From JAFDWI01 sp963764215 (GTDB lineage: Bacteria; Actinomycetota; Acidimicrobiia; Acidimicrobiales; Iamiaceae), in contig CAVXRS010000007.1 of NCBI GenBank assembly GCA_963764215.1, positions 124,001 through 188,000 on the forward strand: 64,000 nt of DNA, given 5' to 3'. The position numbers were made by a program, and so were the translations under genes. How positions within the stretch are numbered: the first letter of the stretch is position 1; each line of letters opens with the position of its first letter. The notes under the pieces were generated by a model. That model ran no database searches, was not told where the DNA came from, and saw only the letters and a program-made list of their open reading frames with translations. This document shows, piece by piece, positions 7,827 through 19,667 of this stretch.

Positions 7827-9590
7827 TCATGTTCGGCTGGTCGCTCGCCAGTCGTGTGCGGTTGTCACGCCAGCGCGTACGGCCCCGAACTGTTCGATCT
7901 CGATCTGCTCGACGGATCTGGACTCGTGCGACCGACCGAATCCTCGCCGGAGCAGGTACGCGCCGAGGGCGACTTCGAACAGGCCGCCGGGGACGGCGAG
8001 GACGATGGCGACGGGAAGTCCGGTGGTGAGCTCGAGCGCGGCGCCGGCTGCGAGGGCGGAGTAGCCCAAGGTTCCCCAGCGAGCGAACCAGCTCGGCAGC
8101 AGTCGTGTCTTTGCCGACGGTGTGGAAGAAGGGCACACTGCCCACGCCCAGGGCCAGCATGCCCAGCTGGTAGCCGACCGTGTCGGCGTCTGCGAGGTCG
8201 GCGATCTGGACGACCAGCACGCCGCCCAGCAGCAGGGCCGCCTCGGCGGCGCGGGCACCGAGGTACCCGGCGCCCACGCCAGGGTGGCCGGCGCGGACGA
8301 GGCGGTATCCGAGCACGCCGACGGTGGTGACGGCGAGTGAGTTGAGTGCCACGAGGGTGACCCCGAGTGGCGTGTCGGCGAGTGCGCTCCCGGTGCCATA
8401 GAGCCCGAACGCGGCGAGCACGAGTGCTCCGAACGTGCGGCCTTCCCAGAGGCGGGGTGTGGCCGGCCCGGTGGCGTTGCGCGCGGGGTGCTGGATGTCC
8501 GCCACGGCGAGGCGAGCGTTCTCGGCGGGGGGTGCTGGCGCCGTGGTGAGCTGGTCCCCGGGGTCGGGGTGCATCACGACGACGGCCTTGCCGGTGAGCG
8601 TCCCGGCTTCCATGGCGTCGATCGCCGCCGGCACGTCATCGAGCGCGAAGCGTTGTCCGATCACCGGGGTCACCTCGCCCGTGGCGAGGTGGTCGGCGAG
8701 CGCGGCGATGTCCTCGCCTGATTCGGAACTCACGAAGAAGGTGAGCCGCTGGGAGACCAACGGCGACGATGCGGCGGCGCGGAGCTGGCGGCCGATGCCG
8801 CCGGTGAGCCGGTCGCCGTCTTCGCCGCCGACGATGACCAGGGTGCCCGATCGGCGTGAGCGCCCGGCGGAGACGGGAGAGCTTGTTGCGTCCACCGGTG
8901 TCGATGATGAGGTCGTACCGCGGGCCGCCGTCGTCGATCTGCTTCGCGGGTGTAGTCGATGACGTGATCGGCGCCCATGGCCCGGACCGCGTCGAGCTTG
9001 GCGGTGCTCGCGACGCCGGTGACGTGTGCGCCGAGCGCGTGGGCGAGCTGCACGGCGAAGGAGCCGACGCCACCGGACGCGCCGATCACCAGCACGTGTT
9101 GGCCGGCTTCGAGGTGGCCGACCTTGGTGAGCGCTTGGAGCGCGGTGATGCCCGAGATCGCGGAGACCCCGGCGTGTTCGAAGCTGACGTTGTCGGGCTT
9201 GTGGACCAGTTTGGATTCCTTCGCGGCGGCGAACTCGGCGAAGGTGCCGTGGCCGATGCCGAACACCTCGTCGCCGACGGCGAAGCGGGTCACGTCACGT
9301 CCGACCTGGACGACCCGGCCGGCGACGTCCATGCCGGGCACCGGGTTCTTCGGTCTGGTCAGCCCGTAGCCCATGAGCCGGATGAGGTAGGGCATGCCGG
9401 TCATCAGGTGCCACACGCCCCGGTCGAGCCCGGCGGCCACGACTTCGATCAGCACCTCGTCCGCGGCGATGTCCGGCCGTTCGACGGCGGCGAGATCGAG
9501 AACCTCGGTCGATCCGTAGGCCCGTTGGGTGACGGCCCGCATGGTGTGCTGCGAGGTTGGTGTGGTGGACCGGTCGATCGTGGCAGGCAT
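7827..9590 (-). CDS. NAD(P)-dependent alcohol dehydrogenase fused to DUF4386-like membrane domain (frameshifted)
   Basis: From the ATG at 9590 (AAGGGAGCAGCGG upstream) the protein is a quinone-oxidoreductase-type MDR enzyme: VEVVAAGLDRGVWHL, GMDVAGRVVQVG, nucleotide loop LVIGASGGVGSFAVQLA, and tail DAMEAGTLTGKAVVVMHP. Frame changes near 8960 and 8870 break the Rossmann domain. The frame then runs without stop into about 190 residues of hydrophobic helices (GALVLAAFGLYGTGSALAD, YQLGMLALGVGSVPFFHTVG, ALAAGAALELTTGLPVAIVL), like DUF4386, with a further break near 8100. The uninterrupted junction suggests a genuine soluble-enzyme/membrane fusion. It is divergent from a TetR gene with operator-like palindromes between. 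Confidence 0.7.
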
Positions 9591-9607
9591 CCGCTGCTCC
9601 CTTGGTT

Positions 9608-9654
9608 CGTACTTTGTACGGGTGTGGTTGTGCAATGTACTCGTACTAAGTACG
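9608..9654. promoter_or_regulatory. Tandem palindromic operators for divergent TetR/dehydrogenase promoters
   Basis: Two 13-bp palindromes, CGTACTTTGTACG (9608-9620) and CGTACTAAGTACG (9642-9654), lie 34 bp centre to centre in the 96-bp gap between the dehydrogenase (minus) and TetR (plus) starts. They share the CGTAC(T/A)nn(T/A)GTACG frame and are the likely binding sites of the adjacent TetR protein. Confidence 0.7.
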
Positions 9655-9686
9655 CTTTGCAAGAGGGCAATCGAGCAGGAGACCGG

Positions 9687-10349
9687 ATGACGTCCACCAA
9701 GTCCGCCACGACGAACAAAGCGCGGCTCACCGCTGATCGGGTGCTCGAAGGTGCGATGGGCCTCGCCGACGAGATCGGCATCGACGCGCTCACGATCCGC
9801 AAGCTCGCCGATGCGCTCGACACGAAGCCGATGACGATCTACCACCACGTCCCCAACAAGGAAGCGATCCTGGACGGCATGGTGGATCGGGTGTTCGCCG
9901 AGATCGACCGCCCCCCGGTGGACCTGGACTGGAAGCCGGCGATGCGCCATCGTTGCCGGTCGGCTCGGGAGGTTCTCGCCCGGCATCGGTGGGCCGCGGT
10001 GCTGCTGGAGTCCCGGACGAACCCGGGGCCCGAAACGCTCGGACACCACGACGCTGTGCTCGGTTGTCTGCGGCGAGGCGGGCTGTCATTGGAGATGACC
10101 GCGCACGCGTATGCCCTGCTGGATGCCTACGTGTACGGATTCGCACTCCAAGAGGCGAGTCTTCCGGCCACCGGGGGGGCCGACATCGCTGAGCTCGCCG
10201 AGACCGTCATCGAACCTGTGCCCGAGGGCGCCTACCCGCACCTGATGGAATTCACGGTCGGGCACGTGCTGCAGCCGGGCTATGACTTCCGCAGCGAGTT
10301 CGATTTCGGTCTGGACCTGATCCTCGACGCGCTCGAGGCGATGGTCTGA
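9687..10349 (+). CDS. TetR-family repressor (TetR_C-type)
   Basis: 220 residues. The N-terminal helix-turn-helix reads LTIRKLADALDTKPMTIYHH (about residues 33-52), followed by VPNKEAILDGMVDRVF. The C-terminal part (ARHRWAAVLLESRTNPGPET, LLDAYVYGFALQEASLP) matches the tetracycline-repressor-like ligand domain. It is divergent from the dehydrogenase-DUF4386 gene and next to two matching palindromes, so it most likely represses that gene and itself until a small ligand binds. The start ATG at 9687 follows GCAGGAGACCGG. Confidence 0.88.
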   Translation: MTSTKSATTNKARLTADRVLEGAMGLADEIGIDALTIRKLADALDTKPMTIYHHVPNKEAILDGMVDRVFAEIDRPPVDLDWKPAMRHRCRSAREVLARHRWAAVLLESRTNPGPETLGHHDAVLGCLRRGGLSLEMTAHAYALLDAYVYGFALQEASLPATGGADIAELAETVIEPVPEGAYPHLMEFTVGHVLQPGYDFRSEFDFGLDLILDALEAMV

Positions 10350-10433
10350 GCTGTCCCGCCACTGACACAGGCCGCCTGACCCCACACCCGACCTGTCATC
10401 GACTTGCGTGTCCGTCGCCCGGGTCAAGGCTCG

Positions 10434-11068
10434 GGGAACGGTGTCCCCCGGTCCCAGAAGCCAAGTCCGCGGATCTCCCGGTGGATGTCGTTGGCCTGCT
10501 TCTTGGTGATCAACCGCTCGCAGGCTGGCGCGGATCAACAGCTTCCTGATTCGCTCGTACTCGAACTCGCCCTCTCCGTGGATATGCCGCATCATCGACA
10601 ACGCTGCGTCGTCGTCGGTGACAATCGGCCATCCGCGGCGCGATGCGATGGCGACGCAGGCCGCTTCACCGGCGCCGAGGGGGGCCTGTATCGGGTAACC
10701 CTTGGCGGCGGGACGGCTCTGGAGGCCGGCCGCCTCAGCGAGCTCTTCGGGTGTCATGTCCACGACTTGCAAGAGACCCCTGTCGTAGAGAGTATCGACT
10801 ACGAGAACGTGGGCCAGATGGAGATCAGGCGAGTCGCCAGTCCGAGCTGCGACATCGTAGTAGCGCGGCCGACTGGCGAATCTCCGAGAGCAGGTCAGTG
10901 TGGCGGAGGGCCTCGTTGGGGATATCGTGGTCCCTCGGGGTCGGACACAGCTCGTGGCACCCGGATGATTCCATGGAGGAGTTCAACAAGGAGCCCGTCT
11001 TGTCCTGCGAGAAGGAAATAGAGCAGGACGACGGTGTCGGTGATGGCCTCATGCTCAGTGGACGACAC
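10434..11068 (-). CDS. PIN-domain protein (toxin-like), frameshifted
   Basis: Read across three frame changes (near 10930, 10860 and 10520). The GTG at 11068 starts VSSTEHEAITDTVVLLYFLL with the first PIN aspartate. Then come the VPRAVSDPE loop, DLHLAHVLVVDTLYDRGLLQ, and the acidic core GAGEAACVAIASRRGWPIVT followed by DDDAALSM. It ends ANDIHREIRGLGFWDRG...FPEP at the TGA (10434-10436). This is the DUF3368-like PIN group that pairs with HTH-ImmA genes. It overlaps the end of the upstream HTH-ImmA gene. Probably an RNase toxin; the breaks look like sequencing indels, since all segments stay conserved. Confidence 0.65.
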
Positions 11069-12266
11069 CGCCTGGCCTTCGAACTCGGCGCAACCTCGAC
11101 CTCGGTGCCCGCCGTTTCGTCGGTGCGCTCGAGAGGCTGACCGAGGATCTGCACGACGTCCGCGATCGACAGGCCCGAGAACGCGGCAGCCGACGGTGGA
11201 GACATCACCCCGGTCACGACGGCGCGCCGGAGCATCCGTAGAAAGGCGAAGGGGAACCGACGGATGCGCCACCGCTCCGCTGTCCTGCCGGTATTCCTCG
11301 GGGATCGATGCGATACCCGAGTGACCTGGCGAGCGCTAACCGGCCGAACCTCTCGCCGTAGCTCACGATAGGTGGCGGCGGTGATTGCGTTCATCTGCTT
11401 CAGCCGGACCAGTGCCGTTGGGAAGGAAACTCGGAAGTACCGCTGAATATGGATGACGTCCACGTCTTCAGTGATCCGCGGAGGCAGGCCCGCTTCCTCC
11501 ATGAATCGGCGTACCCCCTCGCTCGGCATCAGGAACTCACCGGCGAACCCGTCCGCGAAGTCTTCGGCGGCCCCCGCCCCGTGGGAGATGACCCAACGCT
11601 CAGCTGAACTGTGGAAGAGCGTGTGGGTGATCTCGTGCGCGGCCGTAAAACGCCGCCTCCCTGGTGTCATGTCGAGATTCACAAGTATCGAGAAGCCGAC
11701 ATCGGGGTGGTTCAGGAAGGCCCCCGAAGGCGCCTTGCGAAGGTCTCCGCCGAGCGGCGCCCGATAGATCGTGATGCCGAGCATCTCGCAAACCGTGTCC
11801 GTATCCGAGATCGGCCCGGCACCAGTCGCAAGATGAGCACGCACCTCTTCGGCCTTCCGCCGGGTGTCATCCTTCTGGCTGAACTTGGACCGGTGTACAT
11901 AGGGACTCTGGGTCATTCCCCTGATCGGTGTCTTAGTGAGGGTCGAAAGTTCGGCGTACCGCTCGAGGAACTGGACGAACTCCTGCAGGCCTGGCGCCGA
12001 TTCAGGGTCGACGGCACTGTCGGCTTGTAAAAGCATCCCGGTGAGGTCGGTGCCGATCGGCAGCGCATCGCGGCCTTCTAGGAGGCCGGAGAGCTCGATG
12101 CCATAGAGACGTGCCAAAGAGGCGACCTGGCGGTCGTTGGGAGAACGTGTCCCTGCTTCCCAGTAGCTGACCATGGCTCGGCTGACCCCCAGAGCCGCTC
12201 CAACGTCGTCCTGGGAGTAGCGGGCTCGTTCCCGAGCCGCGCCAGTAGGGAGTGCATCTCGGCCAT
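11055..12266 (-). CDS. HTH (XRE) - ImmA/IrrE metallopeptidase regulator, frameshifted
   Basis: The ATG at 12266 starts MAEMHSLLARL; one indel near 12230 joins it to an XRE helix-turn-helix (YSQDDVGAALGVSRAMVSYW). After a linker, the ImmA/IrrE peptidase domain has H-E-x-x-H in RRRFTAAHEITHTLFHSS and the downstream acidic ADGFAGEFLMP. Further breaks lie near 11320-11250; the tail (AFLRMLRRAVVTGVMSPPSA) is typical of the family. Family members cleave or relieve HTH repressors in response to DNA damage. It is divergent from the ubiquitin-like operon (120 bp between starts) and upstream of the PIN gene, so it probably regulates both. Confidence 0.75.
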
Positions 12267-12337
12267 GGTGTCTCCGTGTCCTCGGGGCTTCGTGTTACGG
12301 ATTATCTCTTAAATCGGGCTGCTGCGCAACCGCCATC

Positions 12338-12386
12338 TGTTACACTCTATGCAGACATTCACCAAATCACGCAACCGGAGGTTGTG
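12338..12386 (+). promoter_or_regulatory. Candidate promoter and ribosome site of the Ubl operon
   Basis: An extended -10-like TGTTACACT lies at 12338-12346, about 40 bp upstream of the Ubl start, in a locally A/T-richer gap. No good -35 is visible. The ribosome site CCGGAGG ends 6 nt before the ATG. Confidence 0.35.
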
Positions 12387-12638
12387 ATGCCTACATCGAC
12401 TGGCGGCCAGCCGCCCATCACCTTCAGCATCGACGGTGTCGACTTCACCGCCGATGACCGACATCAGTCCGCCGCGGAGCTCCTGCGACTCGCCGGGCTC
12501 TCACCCGACAACTACGACCTCGCACGTCTCTCGGGCAACAGCGGGGTGGAGCACCGGATTGGGGACGACGAGGAGATCCAGCTCACGCCGAGGAGCCGCT
12601 TCATCTCGATCTTCACGGGTCCGACCCCGGTGGCCTGA
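12387..12638 (+). CDS. Ubiquitin-like beta-grasp protein (multiubiquitin family)
   Basis: 83 residues. The core reads ITFSIDGVDFTADDRHQSAA, then ELLRLAGLSPDNYDLARL, an acidic HRIGDDEEIQL strand, and RSRFISIFTG. This is the pattern of the bacterial multiubiquitin domain (beta-hairpin, helix with LAGL, I-x-D-x-E, final F-I strand). One domain only. The C-terminus is TGPTPVA rather than Gly-Gly; Gly78 is followed by five residues, so activation might need trimming. A GGAGG ribosome site precedes the ATG. It is first in a tight operon (1-nt gap) with an E2-fold protein and a JAB-E1 fusion. Likely the conjugated modifier. Confidence 0.78.
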   Translation: MPTSTGGQPPITFSIDGVDFTADDRHQSAAELLRLAGLSPDNYDLARLSGNSGVEHRIGDDEEIQLTPRSRFISIFTGPTPVA

Positions 12639-12639
12639 G

Positions 12640-12990
12640 ATGCCCGGCCGCCCGGAGTTCATCGACGGGCTCACGCGGATGGGGCTCGAGGCCGAGGTAC
12701 GTGGCGGCCTCGTTCTCGTGACCCTCAGAGGTGGGCTCGACTACGACGGGATAGACACGATCAAGCTCGGAACGGGTCCCCCCGCCGACTTTCCTCGAGT
12801 CCCCCCGCATTGGCTTCACTTGCCAGAGTGGATCGAGGTCCCAGGGGGAGGTCGTCGGCCGTCGGAACTCGGTGAGGGCTGGTCCAAGTGGAGCCGACCC
12901 CACCCGAAGTGGACGGGAGGTGACGGCGCTGCCCAGCTTTGGCTAGCCCACGCGCGGTCCCTCATCGCAGGACTTCCCAACGCCGCATGA
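12640..12990 (+). CDS. E2/UBC-fold protein of the ubiquitin-like operon, lacks cysteine
   Basis: 116 residues between Ubl and E1 genes. Features match the prokaryotic E2 family E: LVLVTLRGGLDYDGIDTIKL, then FPRVPPHWLHLPEWI, and WSKWSRPHPKWTGG before a C-terminal helix. Known E2s form a thioester with the Ubl through cysteine, yet no cysteine occurs anywhere in this reading frame, which is unbroken. Either this family works without thioester transfer (scaffold or UEV-like), or another nucleophile is used. ATG follows the Ubl stop by one base; its stop overlaps the next start (ATGA). Confidence 0.68.
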   Translation: MPGRPEFIDGLTRMGLEAEVRGGLVLVTLRGGLDYDGIDTIKLGTGPPADFPRVPPHWLHLPEWIEVPGGGRRPSELGEGWSKWSRPHPKWTGGDGAAQLWLAHARSLIAGLPNAA

Positions 12991-14400
12991 ACCTTGACCG
13001 TTGCTCGGCGGCGATGACGTCCGACGTACGGGACAAGCTTGCCGCTCATCTCCTAGGCCACGGTGCCGAGGAGGACCTTTCCTTTGCACTCTGGCGCCCG
13101 TCGACCGGGTTGCGCCGAATCACCGCGCTGGTAGTCGAGCCGGTGCTGCCGAGGCCCGGAGACCGCTCCGTGCACGGGAACGCCTCGTTCACGATGGGCT
13201 ACGCACTGCGCGCCGCCGTCGAGGAGGCGCGCCAGCGAGATCTGGGCGTGGCCTTTCTCCACAGCCATCCCCGCGGGACGGGTTGGCAGGGAATGAGTCA
13301 GGCGGACAAGGTTGCTGAGGCACGACTGGCGAATATCGCGAGAGGTCACTGGCCTGCCGCTGTTCGGTTTGACCTTGGCGGGAGACGACCGGGCTTGGTC
13401 GGCGTGTATGTGGGACCAGGGGGAAGGACACGCCGTGTCATGCTCTCCGTGCGAATCGGTGCGGGTCGTGGGGGAACGTCTCGAGGTCAGCTTCAATCCA
13501 AAGGTTCTTCCTCCACCGCGAGTAGAGAGGAGCCAGGCGGCCACCGTTCACGCCTGGGGGGACACGATTCAGGCAGACATAGCTCGGCTTCGCGTCGCGG
13601 TCGTCGGGGCGGGAAGCGTCGGGATGCTGGTCGTTGAGGCGCTCGCGCGAACGGGCTGCAGCTCGATCACCGTGTTGGACCATGACCTCGTCGAAATGCG
13701 CAACCTCGACCGCTTGCATGGTGCGAGTCGGATGGACGCCCTCTTGAAGCGGCCAAAGGTCTCCGTTGCCAAGCGCCTCCTCCGTGAGGCGTCAACTGCT
13801 CGCGCAACGCAAGCACGGGACCTTCCAACTCAGCGCTGGCGAGCCGGACGGACTGAAGTGGCTGCTCGATGCCGACGTAGTCGTGTCCTGCGTGGACCGG
13901 CCGTGGCCACGTCATGTGCTGAACACGATCGCCTACGCAGACCTGATCCCGGTGGTTGATGGAGGTGTTCGAGTGATAGGGCAGCCAGACGGCCAAATGC
14001 GCAATGCCTACTGGGGCTCAGCGATCGCGTGACCTGGTCAGCCGTGTCTCGCATGCCTCGGTCAATTCGACCCGGCACTGGTTGACGTCGAGCGAGACGG
14101 CAGCCTCGACGACCCGAGCTATTTCGAAGGCCTCCCGCCCGGCAGCCCCATGCGCGCCCGGCAGAATGTCGCTGTGCTCTCCAGCAACTGCGCCGCAGCT
14201 CTCCTGCGGCATCTCGTCGCCCTCCTTGTGGCACCCAGCGGCATGGGAGACACCGGACCCCTTCGGTACAGTCTCGTCGGCGAAATGATCACACGCGATC
14301 GAGCGAAGTGCGCACCCGGTTGCGGCTACCAGGCGAGCTCAGGTGTGGGTGATCAACGCCTCGACCCATGTGGTCCGCACAATGCCGCGATGCTTGCGAG
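12987..14400 (+). CDS. JAB (JAMM) deubiquitinase - E1 (ThiF) fusion, frameshifted
   Basis: ATG at 12987 overlaps the E2 stop. Residues about 85-110 hold the JAMM motif (VAFLHSHPRGTGWQGMSQAD: H-x-H-P, then S-x-x-D). After a frame break near 13340 the E1 begins: ARLRVAVVGAGSVGMLVVEA (nucleotide loop), ITVLDHDLVEMRNLDRL, and after a break near 13800 ADVVVSCVDRPWPRHVLN. A break near 14030 leads to C-L-A-C-L-G-Q-F-D and LDDPSYFEGLPPGSP, RQNVAVLSSNCAAALL and C-A-P-G-C-G-Y, a four-cysteine zinc site. The family activates a Ubl by adenylation; JAB removes or trims it. The 3' end near 14400 is approximate. Confidence 0.78.
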
Positions 14401-14772
14401 GGGAGAAGTGCTGCAGTGCCGCCCTCGCCTGCGACTGGCTCGCTTGGCGGATTCGCTCTTCACGAGCGCGGTCGATGTTTGGACTTGGCCATCGAGTGGC
14501 TGCTCCGATGATCGACGCTCGCGGAATCGGAGTCGCTCCCCCGCCCCGCGTCGCTGGCCCGAGCGAGGGTTCCATGTCCGCCGCGTCGCGTGCCTCGCCG
14601 CTCCAGCTTCGAGTCACTGGCGATCGACCACGTCCGCGATCCTGATCGTGAGCTCGACGTCCCCTACCTACAGACCGACCTGTGGGGCCTGGCCGGGTCT
14701 GTCTCAGCGCAGGCGGTAGACGAGCGTTGGCGGAAGCCTGCGTCATGTGAGCTGGGAGGGCAGACTTGGTCC
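14401..14772 (+). other. Unresolved coding-like stretch between E1 and methyltransferase
   Basis: About 370 bases with no intact frame. Plus-strand pieces such as RLARLADSLFTSAVDVWTW and ELDVPYLQTDLWGLAGSVSA look protein-like and end near a TGA at 14747-14749, followed by a GGGAGG ribosome site for the next gene. This suggests one small frameshifted gene of about 100 codons whose family I cannot recognise. Confidence 0.3.
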
Positions 14773-15416
14773 ATGAGCCTTGTGAGGTCGAAGCAGCGCG
14801 TGGCTGACCACGGGGAGGTGTTCACGCCCCCGTGTTGGTCGAGGCGATGCTCGACCTCGTTCGAAGGCGAGGCCGAGCGCATCGACTCGCGTTCCTTGAG
14901 CCAGCCTGCGGCTCCGGCAACTTCCTCGTGCCGGTGCTCCGCCGCAAGCTGGCGGCGGTCGAAGCGCGCTACGGCAAGAGCGACTTCGAGAGGCGCCACC
15001 ACGCGCTCCTTGCGCTGATGTCGCATCTACGGCATCGAGTTGCTTGCCGACAACGTCGCCGAGTGCCGGGAGAACCTGCTCGAAGTGTTCGCGGATACGT
15101 CGGGCTCGACGACGGCGACGACTTGTCACGGCGCGGCGACCAACGTCGCTCGGCTCGAACATCGTGCACGGCGACGCGCTGTCGATGATGACTCGCGACC
15201 GACCGCGCAGCCGATCACGTTCGCCGAGTGGGCCTACCTCGGCAAGGGCAAGTTCCAGCGGCGCGACTTCCGCTTCGACACACTGACCCAGATGTCGTCG
15301 TTCGGCGAAGGACACGCTCTTCGCCGACCTCGGCAAGCACGAGATCTTCACGCCAACTAGAGACCATGGGGTGCTCTCCGTGGCTGACATCGGCGGAGCT
15401 GCGCGGCATGAGCTGA
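14773..15416 (+). CDS. N6-adenine DNA methyltransferase, short form (MTase 1), frameshifted
   Basis: Starts MSLVRSKQRVADHGEVFTPP, a typical N6-MTase opening. After a break near 14830 the SAM motif I follows: AFLEPACGSGNFLVPVLRRK. Then come ELLADNVAECRENLLEVFAD (other frame), IVHGDALSMMTR-like pieces, and ITFAEWAYLGKGKFQRRDFR, DTLTQMSSFGE and IFTPTRDHGV. At least four single-base breaks occur. About 210 residues, ending AELRGMS at a TGA that overlaps the next gene. No catalytic NPP(Y/F) is visible here, so it may work as a complex with MTase 2. Confidence 0.65.
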
Positions 15417-17086
15417 ACCAGGCAGTCTTCGGCTGCGCGACCGCAACCCGGACGTGCTGACATGCATCGCGAACCTCTCGAACGACGAGGTCTTCACGCC
15501 ACCCGGAGTTCGCGAAGCAGATGCTCGACACGGTCGCCGAGCATGGGCCGTGGACAACGACGGCGCGAACATCTGGTCCGACTCGTCGCTGACGGTTCCT
15601 CGACCCGTTCACTAAGTCCGGCGTCTTCCTCCGCGAGATCACCGCTGCGGCTGGTCGGAGGTCTCGCGGACGAGATCCCGGACCTCAGGAGCGCGTCGAC
15701 CACATCCTGACCAAGCAGGTGTTCGGCATCGGGATCACGCAGCTGACGAGTCTGCTCGCCCGACGCAGCGTGTACTGCTCGAAGTGGGCGAACGGCAGAG
15801 CACTCCATCGCCAAGTCGCTTCGACCACCGACGGCAACATCTGGTTCGAGCGCGTCGAGCACACCTGGGTCGGCGGCACCGAGTGGGTGCTCACGGCCGA
15901 CAGCGACGGCAAGCAGATCAAGAAGTTCAAGGACGGCAAGTGCGATACTGCGGGGCGAGCCAAAGAGCCTCGACCGTGGCCGAGGCTTCGAGACCCACGC
16001 CTACGCATTCATCCACACCGACGACATCAAGGCTCGGATCGCCGAGCTGTTCGGAGACAACATGCAGTTCGACGTCATCATCGGTAACCCGCCCTACCAG
16101 CTCGACGACGGAGGCTGACGGCACTAGCGCGTCGCCGATCTACCAGAAGTTCGTCGAGCAAGCGAAGGCGCTTGGACCCGCGCTTGCTGGCGATGGTCAT
16201 CCCGTCCCGCTGGTTCGCCGGCGGCAAGGGACTCGATGACTTTCGGGAGTCGATGCTCTCCGACGCGCGGATCCGGCGCCTCGTTGACTACCCGATCTCG
16301 GCGGACGTGTTTCCGAGGAGTCGGACTGAAGGGCGGCGTCTGCTACTTCCTGTGGGACCGCGACAACCCCGGAGACGTGCACAGTCACCACCCACTTCAA
16401 GGACGAGCCGTCCACGACGTCACGCGCCCGCTGCTCGAGCCTGGCGCGGACGTGTTCATCCGATTCAACGAGGGGCTGTCGATCCTCAAGAAGGTCGTGG
16501 TGGTCGAGACGGTCACGAGCCTGGAGCATTGAGCCTCCCCGCAGAGCAGCCGCTTCGACCAACTGGTCAGTGTCGCGCAAGCCGTTCGGGCTTCGAATCG
16601 ACATTCCAGGGGCCATGGCAAGTCGGCCAAGCGGGACCTACAGATCCTACCAGAACGGCGGACCGGCTACGTCGGCCGCGACGAAGTCGTCAGCTGGCAA
16701 GCGACCTCATCGACAAGTGGAAGATCTTCGTCGGCTGCGCCGCGCCGGGCACCGGTAACAAGGACACCTACCCGCACAGGATCATCAGTACGCCGTTCAT
16801 CGGAGAGCCGGGAGTCGTCTCATCTGAGACGTATCTGTGCATCGGGCCGTTCGACACGAAGGCCGAGGCTGAGAGCGCCTTGTCGTATCTGTCCTGTCGC
16901 CTGACGCGCTTCCTCATCCTGCTGCACAAGCCCTCGCAGCACACGACCGGCAAGGTCTACACGTTCGTGCCGACACAGGACTGGACGAGGCATTGGACCG
17001 ACGAGGACCTCTACGCGAAGTACGGCATCACCGAGGCCGAGATCGCGTTCATCGAGAAGGTCGTCCGCCCGATGGAGCTCGACGAG

Positions 17087-17100
<14 letters not shown>
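15408..17100 (+). CDS. Eco57I-type N6-adenine DNA methyltransferase (MTase 2), frameshifted
   Basis: Pieces in order: LNQAVFG, PDVLTCIANLSNDEVFTPP, LDPFTKSGVFLREIT (motif I region), VDHILTKQVFGIGITQLTSL, NIWFERVEHTWVGGTEWVLT, and the catalytic motif FDVIIGNPPYQL (about 16070-16110). Then come MVIPSRWFAGGKGLDDFRES, LKGGVCYFLWDRDNP and a target-recognition-like region (IDKWKIFVGCAAPGTGNKDT, GEPGVVSSETYLCIG). It ends KYGITEAEIAFIEKVVRPME. NPPY marks an N6-adenine MTase. About eight frame breaks. No stop separates it from the ATG at 17087, so it could be fused to the helicase or simply hide its stop behind an indel. Confidence 0.75.
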
Positions 17101-19636
<2,536 letters not shown>

Positions 19637-19667
19637 CAGCGTGGGTTCCGGGCGGAAGGAGTAGCAG

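Noticed and set aside
14339..14746. Minus-strand gene between E1 and the methyltransferase
   Set aside because: Open but arginine-rich and without motifs or ribosome site; plus-strand pieces look more protein-like.
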